Counted from the first letter of the stretch, positions 1 to 8,544 are shown. The stretch is 64,000 nt of DNA from Niveibacterium sp. SC-1 (GCF_038235435.1 NZ_CP151275.1:1116001-1180000), one strand, 5' to 3'. Program-made: numbers and translations. Notes: generated from the sequence alone by a model not told the origin.

Positions 1-782
1 GCGTGCGCGTGCAGGGCCGCGACGTGGTCACGGAGCGCGAGCGCCTGCGCGGGCGTGTGCAGTACGTGTTCCAGGACCCGCAATCGTCGCTCGACCCCCG
101 GTGGCGCGCCTGGCAGTCGGTGGCCGAACCGCTGCGCCTGGCCGGCGAACGCCGGCCAGGCGTCCTGCGCGAAACCGCCGCCGCCTGCATGGCGCGCGTG
201 GGGTTGGCCGACCACGCCGACCGGTATCCGCACGAGCTCTCCGGCGGCCAGCGGCAGCGCCTGGGCATCGCGCGGGCCCTCAGCGTGGCGCCAGACCTGG
301 TGATTGCGGACGAAGCGGTCTCCGCGCTCGATGCGGCCACGCGTCTGCAGGTGCTGGAACTGCTGGACCGCATCCAGCGGGACACCGGGCTGCCGTTGCT
401 GTTCATCACCCATGACTTCTCGGTGGTCACCCGCATCGCGCACCGGGTGGCGGTGCTGCGCTTCGGGCAGTTGCTGGAGATCGGTCCGACGGCGGCGGTG
501 CTCCAACGGCCGCAACACGCGTACACGCGCGCCCTGATCGCGGCCGCGATGACCGGTGAGGCCGCCTCCTTGCCGGGAAGCCGTGGCCATCGCCTGGGCG
601 CGGCCGGCTCGCAGCGGCCTTGGCGGCCGATGCGGGAGGTCGGCGACGGCCATTTCGTGACGGAGGAGGACGCGCCTGCCGCCTCCTCCCAGGACGACGC
701 CCGCCGGATGAACCCGGGCGCCGGGCCAGACCCCGCGCTCCCTGCCGACATGAACCGCCTTTCGATGGAGGGACCGCGATGA
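1..782 (+). CDS. Oligopeptide/dipeptide-type ABC transporter ATP-binding protein (5' end outside window)
   Basis: This is the cytoplasmic ATPase subunit of a peptide/nickel-family (Opp/Dpp) importer. The visible part has the Q-loop region FQDPQSSLDP, typical of OppF/DppF-like subunits, then the signature LSGGQRQR, the Walker B run LVIADEAVSALD and the H-loop FITHDFSVV. Walker A must lie upstream of the window, so the gene is truncated by the window edge and its true start is not visible. The last 80 or so residues are a loosely conserved tail rich in Gly, Ala and Pro. Its TGA overlaps the ATG of the next gene (ATGA), so the two are probably translationally coupled. The importer may bring in the substrate of that amidohydrolase; this is inferred from position only. 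Confidence 0.9.
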   Translation, partial: VRVQGRDVVTERERLRGRVQYVFQDPQSSLDPRWRAWQSVAEPLRLAGERRPGVLRETAAACMARVGLADHADRYPHELSGGQRQRLGIARALSVAPDLVIADEAVSALDAATRLQVLELLDRIQRDTGLPLLFITHDFSVVTRIAHRVAVLRFGQLLEIGPTAAVLQRPQHAYTRALIAAAMTGEAASLPGSRGHRLGAAGSQRPWRPMREVGDGHFVTEEDAPAASSQDDARRMNPGAGPDPALPADMNRLSMEGPR

Positions 783-2203
783 ACAACTTCGACCTGGTCG
801 TGCGGCGTGCGCGCGTCGCCACCGCGGCCGACACCTTCGATGCCGACATCGGCATCGTCGATGGGCGCATCGTCCAGATCGGGCTGCAGCTGGCAGCCGG
901 CCGCCAGGAGATCGACGCTGCAGGCCGGGTGGTAACGCCGGGCGGGGTCGACGCGCATTGCCACCTCGACCAGCCGATGCCGGCGCCGATCCGGATGGCC
1001 GACGACTTCGACACCGGCACGCGCGCGGCCGCCTGCGGCGGAACGACCACCGTCATTCCTTTCGCCGCGCAGCAGAAGGGGCAGTCGCTGCGCGCCGCGG
1101 TGGCCGACTACCATCGCCGCGCCGAAGGCCAGGCCCACGTGGACTATGCCTTCCACCTGATCGTGAGCGACCCGACGCCCACGGTGCTGGAAGAGGAGTT
1201 GCCGGCTTTGATCCGCGAAGGCTACACGTCGTTCAAGATCTACATGACCTACGACGACCTGAAGCTCAACGACGGCCAGATCCTGGACGTGCTCGAAGTC
1301 GGGCGCCGGCATGGCGCCATGGTGATGATCCACGCCGAGAACGCGGACTGCATCGAGTGGCTCACCAAGCGCCTGGAGGCAGCCGGCCGGACCGCACCAC
1401 GCTTTCACGCGCACGCCCGGCCCATGCTGGTGGAGCGCGAGGCCACGCACCGCGCGATCTCGCTCGCCGAGCTAGTCGACGTGCCGATCCTCCTCGTGCA
1501 CGTGTCCGGGCGGGAGGCCGTGGAGCAGATCCGCTGGGCCCGTGCGCACGGCCTGAAGGTGTTTGCGGAGACCTGCCCGCAGTACCTGTTCCTCACCGCG
1601 GCGGACCTCGGCATCGACGACAGTTACCTCGGTGCCCGGTGTGTCTGCAGCCCGCCGCCGCGCGACAAGCAGAACCAGGCGGTGATCTGGGACGCCCTGA
1701 ACGACGGTGTGTTCACCGTCTTCAGCTCCGACCATGCGCCCTTCCGCTACGAAGGGGCGGATGGCAAGAAACCGGGAGGCGCCGAGGTCGCTTTCCGCCA
1801 CATCCCTAACGGCATTCCCGGCATCGAGACGCGCATGGCGCTGCTCTATTCCGAGGGTGTACTCGGCGGGCGGATGACGCTTTCGCGCTTCGTCGAGCTG
1901 ACGGCGACCAACCCGGCCAAGGCCTTTGGCCTGCACCCGCGCAAGGGCACGATCGCGGTCGGCGCCGATGCCGACCTGGTTATCTGGGACGAGCGCGAGT
2001 TCGTGCTGGAGAACCGGCACTTGCACCACGCGGTCGACTACACGCCGTTCGCCGGCCAGACCCTGCGTGCCTGGCCGGCCTTGACACTGGCGCGCGGCGA
2101 GGTGGCGTGGGACGGTCAGGACTTCCATCCACGCCGCGGCCGGGGCCGGTTCCTGGCCTGCGGCGCGCCCACTCTGCTGCCACGGGCGAAGGCGGATGCC
2201 TGA
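779..2203 (+). CDS. D-hydantoinase / dihydropyrimidinase
   Basis: A 474-residue cyclic amidohydrolase that opens dihydropyrimidine or 5-substituted hydantoin rings to N-carbamoyl amino acids. The family's binuclear metal ligands are all visible: H60 and H62 in DAHCHLD, K153 in SFKIYMTYDD (the lysine that is carboxylated), H185 in IHAEN, H241 in LLVHVSG and D318 in FSSDHAPF. The length is normal for the family. I chose the ATG at 779 because the homologous protein begins MNNFDLVV and overlaps the ABC ATPase stop by 4 bp; an upstream in-frame extension to about 620 lies inside the ATPase gene and has no family similarity. The exact substrate cannot be read from the sequence. Confidence 0.92.
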   Translation: MNNFDLVVRRARVATAADTFDADIGIVDGRIVQIGLQLAAGRQEIDAAGRVVTPGGVDAHCHLDQPMPAPIRMADDFDTGTRAAACGGTTTVIPFAAQQKGQSLRAAVADYHRRAEGQAHVDYAFHLIVSDPTPTVLEEELPALIREGYTSFKIYMTYDDLKLNDGQILDVLEVGRRHGAMVMIHAENADCIEWLTKRLEAAGRTAPRFHAHARPMLVEREATHRAISLAELVDVPILLVHVSGREAVEQIRWARAHGLKVFAETCPQYLFLTAADLGIDDSYLGARCVCSPPPRDKQNQAVIWDALNDGVFTVFSSDHAPFRYEGADGKKPGGAEVAFRHIPNGIPGIETRMALLYSEGVLGGRMTLSRFVELTATNPAKAFGLHPRKGTIAVGADADLVIWDEREFVLENRHLHHAVDYTPFAGQTLRAWPALTLARGEVAWDGQDFHPRRGRGRFLACGAPTLLPRAKADA

Positions 2204-2691
2204 ACGCGGAGCGGCCGGGCCAACCGCCACGTGCAATTTTCTGCGTACGGGTCTCCGGATGATGGGGCGCAACTTCAGGGCGTGATCTGCTAACACCGTT
2301 CGTTGTCTGACGACGGCTGGGTGGGAGCAGATCACGCTTAGGCCGCCTTGCGGCCTTTGTAGTAGATCCGATCGTCCTCCCCGTATCTGCACTTGGCAGA
2401 GAGCGGGGTCGGATCCACCCGAGGCGGTGACTGGCGGCTTTGGCGGAAAACGGCGGGCCTGGCTCGGCCGACGCTACGTCCGTTTCTGGGCCGATCCCGA
2501 CCAGTCGCCCTGCATGTCTCAGGGCAAGCTCCGCGGGGCGGACCCTAAGGTCGCGTCGCGACCCAAGAAGAAAGTCCGGCTGACTTCGGTGCCACAAAGC
2601 GGACGCTCAACGAGGGCGTCGCGTCCGGCCTGCCGCGCCAGGACGCCACAAATGACTCTCTGGACAACGCTGGCGCGCACCCACTTACCCA
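2204..2691. other. Gene-poor stretch between hydantoinase and the IS-split gene
   Basis: I find no convincing gene here. Open frames exist on both strands but are Arg/Pro/Ser-rich, as expected for chance frames in GC-rich DNA. The stretch holds two inverted repeats at 2280-2337 and 2340-2356, listed separately. Confidence 0.5.
2280..2356. repeat. Perfect 12-bp inverted repeat followed by a 7-bp hairpin
   Basis: GCGTGATCTGCT at 2280-2291 is repeated exactly in inverse at 2326-2337 (AGCAGATCACGC), with a 34-base loop. It is followed at once by AGGCCGC-CTT-GCGGCCT (2340-2356) and then TTTG. The small hairpin could be a weak terminator for the hydantoinase transcript. The long-armed repeat is not a normal terminator and may be an element end or protein site; this is uncertain. 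Confidence 0.5.
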
Positions 2692-2761
2692 TTACTCGCT
2701 GCTGCCACCACGCCTGCGGCGGAGGCCCACATAGCAGCAGTAACCGAAGAACAGCGCTAGA
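2692..2761 (-). pseudogene. C-terminal fragment of small membrane protein split by IS481 copy 1
   Basis: Read on the minus strand, these bases encode the end of the gene whose start lies at 3983, on the other side of the insertion sequence. Removing the IS and one copy of the 6-bp target duplication joins the frames exactly. The junction reads VCCGLALFFGYCCYVGL and ends RRRRGGSSE before a TAA at 2692-2694. The fragment supplies the rest of the second membrane helix and a basic tail. Confidence 0.7.
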
Positions 2762-3804
2762 TGTGAAGGCTCAATAGGTTGTTTCGGGTGTTCACCCGGA
2801 GAGGTTCTGAGAGACTGGAAATCGCCAAACCCCCAGTCAGACGAGAACAAGACACCGGATGAACACCCATAAGAATGCCCGACTGACGTATCTGCGTCGC
2901 CTGGAGATGGTCCAGGACATTACCGAACGTGGGCTGCCAGTCCCGCAGGCAGCGGCGTGTCACGGCGTAAGCGCGGTGACCGCGCGCAAGTGGCTGGGCC
3001 GCTATCTGGCCGGTGGTGCTGCGGCCCTGCTCGACAAGTCCTCGCGCCCCGAGCGCTCGCCGCGCGCGATCGCCCCGGACGTGGCGCTGACGATCGTCGA
3101 GCTGCGTCGCAAGCTCTTCTTGCAGGCCCGCATTGCGAGCTACATGGGCGTGTCGCGCGCCACCGTGAGCCGCGTACTGCGCCGCGCAGGGCTATCTCGA
3201 CTGAGCGATCTGCAGCCGCCCGAGCCGGTGCAGCGCTACGAGCGCGACACGCCCGGCGAACTGCTGCACCTCGACATCAAGAAACTCGGCCGCTTCGAGC
3301 AGACTGGCCATCGGATTACCGGCGAGCGTCAGCATCGAAGTCGGCACTGCGGCTGGGAATATCTGTTCGTGGCCATCGACGACCACAGCCGCACGGCCTT
3401 CACCCAGCTCTATCCGGACGAGCGCCGCTCCAGTGCCATCGCCTTCCTGCGCGCGGCCCACGACTACTTCAAGACCCTGGGCGTGCCAATCCAGCGGCTG
3501 ATCACCGACAACGGGTCCGCCTTCCGTTCCCACGCCTTTGGACACGCCTGTGTCGAACTGGGCATCACGCAGAAGTTCACGCGCGCCTACCGCCCACAGA
3601 CCAACGGCAAGGCCGAACGCTTCATCCAGTCCGCCCTACGAGAATGGGCCTACGGCCACGCTTACCAGAATTCTCATGAGCGCGGCACGGCTCTGACCCT
3701 TTGGAATCACTACTACAACTGGCACCGCCCGCATTACGGCATCGGATGCCATGTACCTATGGCCCGTCTCTCAGAACACGCAAACAACGTCTTGACTCTT
3801 CACA
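2762..3804 (+). mobile_element. IS481-family insertion sequence, copy 1 (1043 bp)
   Basis: The element starts TGTGAAGGCTCAATAGGTTG and ends with the imperfect inverse (the right end reads inward as TGTGAAGAGTCAAGACGTTG). It is flanked by the 6-bp direct repeat GCTAGA at 2756-2761 and 3805-3810. This has the NCTAGN form expected for the IS481 family. It matches the copy at 51882-52924 over its whole length; I noticed one difference, T at 3527 against C at 52647, which is silent in the transposase. The element interrupts a small minus-strand membrane-protein gene. Confidence 0.93.
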
Positions 3805-3809
3805 GCTAG
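2859..3809 (+). CDS. IS481-family DDE transposase, copy 1
   Basis: A 316-residue transposase. An N-terminal helix-turn-helix region (about residues 15-50, with VPQAAACHGVSAVTARKW) is followed by an rve-type integrase core. The acidic triad is D in LLHLDIKKLG, D in RLITDNGSAF and E in RPQTNGKAERFIQ. The protein is full length with no visible lesion, so it is probably active. The last codon AGC and the TAG stop are built from the element's final base and the adjoining target duplication, so the stop codon is not carried by the element itself. This is why the last residue is Ser here and Asn in the second copy. Confidence 0.93.
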   Translation: MNTHKNARLTYLRRLEMVQDITERGLPVPQAAACHGVSAVTARKWLGRYLAGGAAALLDKSSRPERSPRAIAPDVALTIVELRRKLFLQARIASYMGVSRATVSRVLRRAGLSRLSDLQPPEPVQRYERDTPGELLHLDIKKLGRFEQTGHRITGERQHRSRHCGWEYLFVAIDDHSRTAFTQLYPDERRSSAIAFLRAAHDYFKTLGVPIQRLITDNGSAFRSHAFGHACVELGITQKFTRAYRPQTNGKAERFIQSALREWAYGHAYQNSHERGTALTLWNHYYNWHRPHYGIGCHVPMARLSEHANNVLTLHS

Positions 3810-3983
3810 ACCGCAACAGACCGCCGCCATGAGCCACTCGTGACCCGGGATATAGCGGCGATTGGAAGAGCCTGGAATCCAGCCGCCGAGGAAAATGACG
3901 CCAAGGCCGGCGACGATCATTGCCAACACCCCAGAGGCGAATGGGCGCTGGGCAAAGAGCTTTACGGTGCCTTTGGAAATCAT
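3805..3983 (-). pseudogene. N-terminal fragment of small membrane protein split by IS481 copy 1
   Basis: From an ATG at 3981-3983 the minus strand reads MISKGTVKLFAQRPFASGVL and continues with a hydrophobic helix (about residues 17-37, AMIVAGLGVIFLGGWIPG), then a polar link with YIPGHEW and a second helix starting LMAAVCC. The frame enters the IS481 element at 3804. Rejoined to 2692-2755 it makes an intact protein of 80 residues with two membrane helices. I do not recognise the family. A GGAAA-like ribosome site lies upstream. The interruption is probably recent, because no other lesion is present. Confidence 0.7.
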
Positions 3984-4366
3984 CTGGACCCCACGTTGGC
4001 TTTCCTCTGGCTCCTTCGCCGGTTTCTGCTGGTCGGCCGGTCGGTGCCCTGGTCAAGACCCGCGACGCGATCAGCGGCCACCTGGATCGCGACCAACTGC
4101 GCCGCGATCTGCCGGCCTGCGATCCCGTTTGCACCCCGCTGACCGGATCCGGAGCGAGGCACCGCGTGCGGCGCACGCTGAATGCTCCGGCTCCGCTCGT
4201 CGGGCGTCAATGAACGGCGTGAATTGCGCCGAATGCGAAGATCGCCCCTCCGGCGCAATCCGCTACGCTCATTGTTCCCTGCGGCGTCCTGCGGATGAAT
4301 GCTTCGCTCTGACAATATCGACCGCTCGGTCCCTTGGTCAAGACCTGCGGCGCGGTTCAGTGCCGC
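3984..4366. other. Non-coding stretch with repeats downstream of the GFA gene
   Basis: I find no supported gene. Two similar segments around 4039-4070 and 4324-4355 share TGGTCAAGACC and flanking bases and may be an old duplication. ATTGCGCCG at 4223-4231 is repeated in inverse at 4251-4259, and the surrounding text (GGCGCAATCCGCTACGCTCA) resembles dispersed intergenic repeats common in such genomes; that resemblance is an impression, not a search result. Confidence 0.4.
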
Positions 4367-4765
4367 CTACAGGTGCGCGAAGAAAGCCGGTGCGTGCTGC
4401 CAGTTGTCGTGCAGACCGTCGACGTACACCACCGGAATCTGCGCCAGCGTTTCCTCCGACACACCTTCCAGGCAGCCGAGGTTCACGCCGTACATGAGTC
4501 CGATCGGCGTCTCGGTGCCGATGCCGAAGGCGCGCACGCCGCAGTGGCGGCAGAACCAGTGCTGGTTCTTGCGTGTGTTGAAGAGGTACTGGACGAGATC
4601 GGCTTCGCCTGAGAGCAGGCGGAAGCCCTCGGCGCGGGCCACCGCCGGCCAGAAACGGGTGCGGCGGCAGATGCTGCAGTTGCATCGGTAGCTGGGCTGG
4701 CCGAGGTCGAGGTCTGCTTCGAAGCGGACGGCGCCGCAATGGCAACTACCCTGGTAGGTCTGCAT
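4367..4765 (-). CDS. GFA-family (CENP-V/glutathione-dependent formaldehyde-activating-like) zinc protein
   Basis: A 132-residue protein with the cysteine pattern of the GFA/Mss4-like fold: CHCGAV near residue 8, CNCSICRR near 28 and FCRHCGVRAFG near 71. These clusters bind two structural or catalytic zinc ions in the family. The length is typical. Some family members were linked to formaldehyde-glutathione adducts, but most are uncharacterised, so no substrate is claimed. It stands alone, convergent to nothing and divergent from norZ. Confidence 0.85.
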   Translation of the reverse strand: MQTYQGSCHCGAVRFEADLDLGQPSYRCNCSICRRTRFWPAVARAEGFRLLSGEADLVQYLFNTRKNQHWFCRHCGVRAFGIGTETPIGLMYGVNLGCLEGVSEETLAQIPVVYVDGLHDNWQHAPAFFAHL

Positions 4766-4907
4766 CTTCCCTCCCTCCGCGCTTCACGTGTGCCCGGCCT
4801 CGCCGGCGAACGCCGACCATAGCCGCCGCCGGTCGCTGCAGCAAGCCATCCGAAAGCGCCGGTCCCGGACTTGCGCTGGATCAAACGATCGCGAAAGCGC
4901 CACCAAA

Positions 4908-4957
4908 AAGATGCATCGATGTTGCTCCTTTTAAAAGGTGCATATACGATGCATCTT
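4908..4957 (+). promoter_or_regulatory. Tandem NsrR-like operators upstream of norZ
   Basis: Two 23-bp dyads lie 27 bp apart. The second (4935-4957) is AAGGTGCAT, a 5-bp spacer, then ATGCATCTT, with 8 of 9 arm positions symmetric. The first (4908-4930) is AAGATGCAT, a spacer, then TTGCTCCTT, with one strong half. The arms match the known NsrR half-site AAGATGCA(T/C). They sit 55-105 bp before the norZ start, so repression by NsrR and release by NO is the likely control. Confidence 0.75.
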
Positions 4958-5011
4958 AAGGCGGAGGAGTGCCGCCTCTCGTACGCATCGAGATACCGGA
5001 GAGAACGCAAA

Positions 5012-7294
5012 ATGAATACGTCGCGGAAGTTGTGGCGGGGGCTGGCAGTGGTGTTCCTGCTGTCCTTCGCCGTGTTGGGCTGGATGGGGAGGGAGATCTA
5101 CCTGAAGGCGCCGCCCATCCCTGACAGGGTGCTGAGCAGCAATGGCGAGGTGCTCTTCGATGTTGGCACCGTCCAGCACGGGCAGGAGTCCTGGCTCGCC
5201 GCAGGCGGCCAGCAGGTGGGTTCGGTGTGGGGCCACGGCAGCTATATCGCGCCGGACTGGTCGGCCGACTGGCTGCACCGCGAGGCCGAGGGCCTGCGTG
5301 ACGCCCTGGCGCAGAAGCACTTCCAGACGCCCTTCGCTGACCTGCGTCCGGCAGAGCAGGGCGCGATCACCGCGCAGGTGAAGGAAGAGCTGCGCCACAA
5401 CAGCTACGACGCCACCAGCAACACGATCACCGTGTCGCCGGAGCGCGCCAAGGTGATCCGCTCCCTGGCCGCGCACTACACCGGCTTGTTCGGCGAAGAG
5501 GCTTCGCTCGACAAGCTGCGCGAACAGTACGCGCTGCAGAAGGGGGCGCTCCGCGATCCGAAGGATCTGACCGCGCTGCCCGCGTTCTTCTTCTGGTCGG
5601 CCTGGTCGGCAACCACCGATCGTCCGGGCGAGAAGGGTCTTTCGTACACCAGCAACTGGCCGCATGAGCCGATCGTCGGCAACACGCCGACCACCGGCAA
5701 CGGCGTCTGGTCGGTGGTGAGCGTGATCCTGCTGATCGCGGGCGTCGCCGCCATGGTGCTGTTCCATTCCGCACAGAAGGAAGAGCCCGATCCGGTCGCG
5801 CCGGAAAAGGATCCGCTCTTCGGTCTGGTGCCCACGCCTTCGATGAAGGCCACGATCAAGTACTTCTACGTGGTGATCGCGCTGGTGCTGGTGCAGGTGC
5901 TGATGGGTGCCATCTCGGCCCACTACGCGGTCGAAGGTGGTGGCTTCTTCGGCATCCCGCTGGCGGAAGTCCTGCCCTTCACGGTGAGCCGCACCATCCA
6001 CACGCAGCTCGGCGTCCTGTGGATCGCCACCGCTTGGCTGGCTACGGGCCTCTACATCGCCCCTGCGCTGTCGGGCAAGGAGCCGAAGTTCCAGCGCCTG
6101 GGCGTGAACGTGCTCTTCTACGCCTTGCTGCTCATCGTCGCCGGTTCGATCGCCTTCGGCTGGATCGGCAACCTGCGCCGCCTGGGCACGGACTTCGCCT
6201 TCTGGCTTGGTAACCAGGGCCTGGAATACACCAGCATGGGTCGCATCTGGCAGTTCGGCCTGTTTGCCGGCCTGATGATCTGGCTGGTGCTGATGGCCCG
6301 TGGCCTGTGGCCCGCGCTGCGTCGCCCGAGCGAAGGTCGTGGCCTGATCGCGATGGTGTTCCTGTCGGCCACCTGTATCGGCGGCTTCTACGCGAGCTCG
6401 CTGATGTGGGGGCAGCACACCCACTACTCGATGATCGAGTACTGGCGCTGGTGGCTGGTGCACCTGTGGGTGGAAGGCTTCTTCGAAGTGTTCGCCACCG
6501 CGGTGATCGCGCTGATCTTCACCCGCCTGGGCCTGATCCACAGCCGCACCGCGAACGCCGCGATCGTGCTGGAAACCATCGTGTTCCTCTTCGGCGGCAT
6601 CCTGGGCACGCTGCACCACCTGTACTTCACCGGCACGCCGACCGCGGTGATCGCCGTGGGCGCGGTGTTCTCCGCGCTGGAAGTGGTGCCGCTCTCGATG
6701 GTGGGTATCGAGGCCTACCGCAACTACCGTCGCACGCAGGCCGCACCCTGGGTCGCCGCGTATCGCTGGCCGATCCTGTGCTTCGTCGCGGTGGGCTTCT
6801 GGAACACCGTAGGCGCGGGCCTGCTCGGCTTCTCGATCAACCCGCCGATCTCGCTCTACTACGTGCAGGGCCTGAACCTCACGCCCGCCCACGGTCACGC
6901 CGCACTCTTCGGGGTGTACGGCATGCTGGGCATCGGCCTGATGCTCTTCTGCCTGCGTGGCCTGATGCCGCGCGCCAACTGGTCCGACGCCTGGCTCAAG
7001 CCGGCCTTCTGGATGCTCAACATCGGCCTGGCGATGATGGTGTTCCTGTCGCTGCTGCCGGCCGGCATCTACCAGGCCTGGGCCAGCGTGAGCGAAGGCC
7101 TGTGGTACGCCCGCTCGCCGGAGATCGTGCAGTCGGCCGTGATGCGTGGGCTGGTGTGGCTGCGCGTGCCGGGTGACATCGTGTTCGCCTGCGGCGTGCT
7201 GGCCCTGGCGGGCTTCGCGATCCGGTTGCTCTGGCCGAGCCGCGCGGCACGCCTGGCTGCGGTGCGAAACGAAGCCGAAGCAATCGCGCGCTGA
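5012..7294 (+). CDS. norZ: Quinol-dependent nitric oxide reductase (qNOR)
   Basis: A 760-residue single-subunit NO reductase in the inner membrane that reduces NO to N2O with electrons from quinol. An N-terminal helix (residues 7-24) and a periplasmic cytochrome-c-like domain without a heme-binding CxxCH precede a second helix and the NorB-like core. Core ligand histidines are visible in HTQLGVLW, HLWVEGFFEVF, LHHLYFTGTP and HGHAALFGVYG. I chose the ATG at 5012 because it follows GGAGAG and gives the standard qNOR start; the longer frame back to 4871 would run through the NsrR-like operators. It is followed by a terminator and the SirB2 gene. There is no norC, as expected for the quinol-fed type. 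Confidence 0.95.
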   Translation: MNTSRKLWRGLAVVFLLSFAVLGWMGREIYLKAPPIPDRVLSSNGEVLFDVGTVQHGQESWLAAGGQQVGSVWGHGSYIAPDWSADWLHREAEGLRDALAQKHFQTPFADLRPAEQGAITAQVKEELRHNSYDATSNTITVSPERAKVIRSLAAHYTGLFGEEASLDKLREQYALQKGALRDPKDLTALPAFFFWSAWSATTDRPGEKGLSYTSNWPHEPIVGNTPTTGNGVWSVVSVILLIAGVAAMVLFHSAQKEEPDPVAPEKDPLFGLVPTPSMKATIKYFYVVIALVLVQVLMGAISAHYAVEGGGFFGIPLAEVLPFTVSRTIHTQLGVLWIATAWLATGLYIAPALSGKEPKFQRLGVNVLFYALLLIVAGSIAFGWIGNLRRLGTDFAFWLGNQGLEYTSMGRIWQFGLFAGLMIWLVLMARGLWPALRRPSEGRGLIAMVFLSATCIGGFYASSLMWGQHTHYSMIEYWRWWLVHLWVEGFFEVFATAVIALIFTRLGLIHSRTANAAIVLETIVFLFGGILGTLHHLYFTGTPTAVIAVGAVFSALEVVPLSMVGIEAYRNYRRTQAAPWVAAYRWPILCFVAVGFWNTVGAGLLGFSINPPISLYYVQGLNLTPAHGHAALFGVYGMLGIGLMLFCLRGLMPRANWSDAWLKPAFWMLNIGLAMMVFLSLLPAGIYQAWASVSEGLWYARSPEIVQSAVMRGLVWLRVPGDIVFACGVLALAGFAIRLLWPSRAARLAAVRNEAEAIAR

Positions 7295-7318
7295 GCTTTA
7301 CCCGCGCGAAACCCGAAA

Positions 7319-7343
7319 CGCCCGCCATCCGTGCGGGCGTTTT
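7319..7343 (+). terminator. Rho-independent terminator after norZ
   Basis: CGCCCGC (7319-7325) pairs with GCGGGCG (7333-7339) around a 7-base loop, followed by TTTT. It lies 25 bp after the norZ stop and just before the SirB2 gene, so it may only partly separate the two. Confidence 0.8.
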
Positions 7344-7385
7344 CGTATGCTGCGCCCAACGTCGACTGCCACCGGGGGAATGCTC

Positions 7386-7769
7386 ATGGACTACATGGCC
7401 CTGCGTCACCTGCACATGGGCTGCGTCGCGGCCTCGATCAGCCTCTTTGCCGTGCGAGGCGGCCTGCAACTCGCGGCGGTGAACTGGCGCCGCTGGACAC
7501 TGCTACGCGTGGCGCCCCATGTGGTCGACAGTGCGCTGTTGCTGGCCGGCATCAGCCTCGCGGTGATCAGCCACCAGTACCCTGGGCAGCAGCCCTGGCT
7601 CACCGCCAAGATCCTTGGCCTGGTCGCCTACATCCTGCTGGGCAAGCGCGCGCTCGCACCGGCAACGCCGGGCGCACAACGGCCGCTGTGGTTCATCGCG
7701 GCGCTGCTCGCGGTGGCCTACATCGTGGGCGTGGCGATGACGCGCTCGCCAAGCTTGCGCTTGTTCTGA
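7386..7769 (+). CDS. SirB2-family membrane protein
   Basis: A 127-residue inner-membrane protein with four predicted helices, matching the SirB2/YchQ-like family in length and in the opening pattern ALRHLHMGCVAASISLF. The family has no settled biochemical role but often sits beside NO reductase genes in betaproteobacteria. The ATG at 7386 is preferred because GGGGGA lies 6-11 bases upstream; an ATG two codons earlier overlaps that site. The end of the protein (RSPSLRLF) is typical. Confidence 0.82.
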   Translation: MDYMALRHLHMGCVAASISLFAVRGGLQLAAVNWRRWTLLRVAPHVVDSALLLAGISLAVISHQYPGQQPWLTAKILGLVAYILLGKRALAPATPGAQRPLWFIAALLAVAYIVGVAMTRSPSLRLF

Positions 7770-7881
7770 ATGACGCAGGTGGCGCGCGCCTGCCGCGCGC
7801 TCCGGCGAAACGGACGACCCGCGGCGGCTCACGCCAGGAGCGGCGCGCCAACGCGATCGGCGGCGTGAATGAGAACAGGCC

Positions 7882-8544
7882 CTAGCGAATCGATATCTCC
7901 ACCCGTCTGTTGCGCGGCTCGTAGGTGTTGTCGGGTGTCGGGACCAGCAGGTTGCGTTTGCCGTGGGACTCGACGGAGATGGAGTTGGCGTTGAGGCCCC
8001 TGGCCTTGAGCAGATCGACCACCGCCTTGGCGCGGTTGAGGGCAAGCTGCTCGTTGTACTCCGCGGTCTGGATCGTGTCGGTGTGGCCGATCACCGAGAC
8101 GTCCACCGCTGCGCGGCTGCGGGCTTCGACGACGATCTGGGGTATCAGCGCCAGGGAGTCCGGCGTGAGCGCGGTGCCGGTGCCGAAATACACGAGGTAG
8201 TGCACCGGAAGCTTCGGGCGGGCCGCGACGGCGTCGGCGAAGTCTTTGTCTATCTGTTCCTTTGCGGGGGCCTGGCGCGCGGCGCTGCCGTCGAGCGGGG
8301 CCGTCTGCCCGGCCTGGTCGAGCACCTGCTCGCCCTGCGCGCCGCTGACGATGACCTTGCCGACCGAACCGTCCGGGCTGGGCAAGAGCACGACGTAGGA
8401 CTTGGGCGTGCTGGCGCAGCCGCTCAGCGTCATCAGGATGCCGAAGAGCACGCACGACAGCAGCCGGGGTAAGAGTTCGGATAGGGAGCCGCGCCAGAAG
8501 CGCCGCATGAAGTGGGCAAGGTCCGGCAGCAGGACGCCCCTCAT
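7882..8544 (-). CDS. OmpA-family outer-membrane lipoprotein
   Basis: A 220-residue protein. A lipoprotein signal ends at the lipobox LSGC with Cys43, followed by a linker and a C-terminal OmpA peptidoglycan-binding domain (about residues 115-220). That domain has VYFGTGTALTPDS, GHTDTIQTAEYNEQLALNRA and the terminal RNRRVEISIR. It should anchor to the outer membrane and bind the cell wall. Its ATG overlaps the stop of the FecR-domain gene by 4 bp, so they form an operon. A later start at Met13 would give a more normal signal length. Confidence 0.88.
   Translation of the reverse strand: MRGVLLPDLAHFMRRFWRGSLSELLPRLLSCVLFGILMTLSGCASTPKSYVVLLPSPDGSVGKVIVSGAQGEQVLDQAGQTAPLDGSAARQAPAKEQIDKDFADAVAARPKLPVHYLVYFGTGTALTPDSLALIPQIVVEARSRAAVDVSVIGHTDTIQTAEYNEQLALNRAKAVVDLLKARGLNANSISVESHGKRNLLVPTPDNTYEPRNRRVEISIR

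Noticed and set aside
2280..2356. Integron attC-like site
   Set aside because: The arms do not carry the required outer RYYYAAC/GTTRRRY cores and no integrase is near.
2427..2777. 116-codon plus-strand frame before IS copy 1
   Set aside because: Arg/Pro/Ser-rich with no motif, and it runs into the IS end; the minus strand here holds the split membrane-protein gene instead.
4931..6898. Long open frame on the minus strand opposite norZ
   Set aside because: It is rich in His, Gln, Arg and Asp, has no family motif, and is the antisense of a certain gene in GC-rich DNA.
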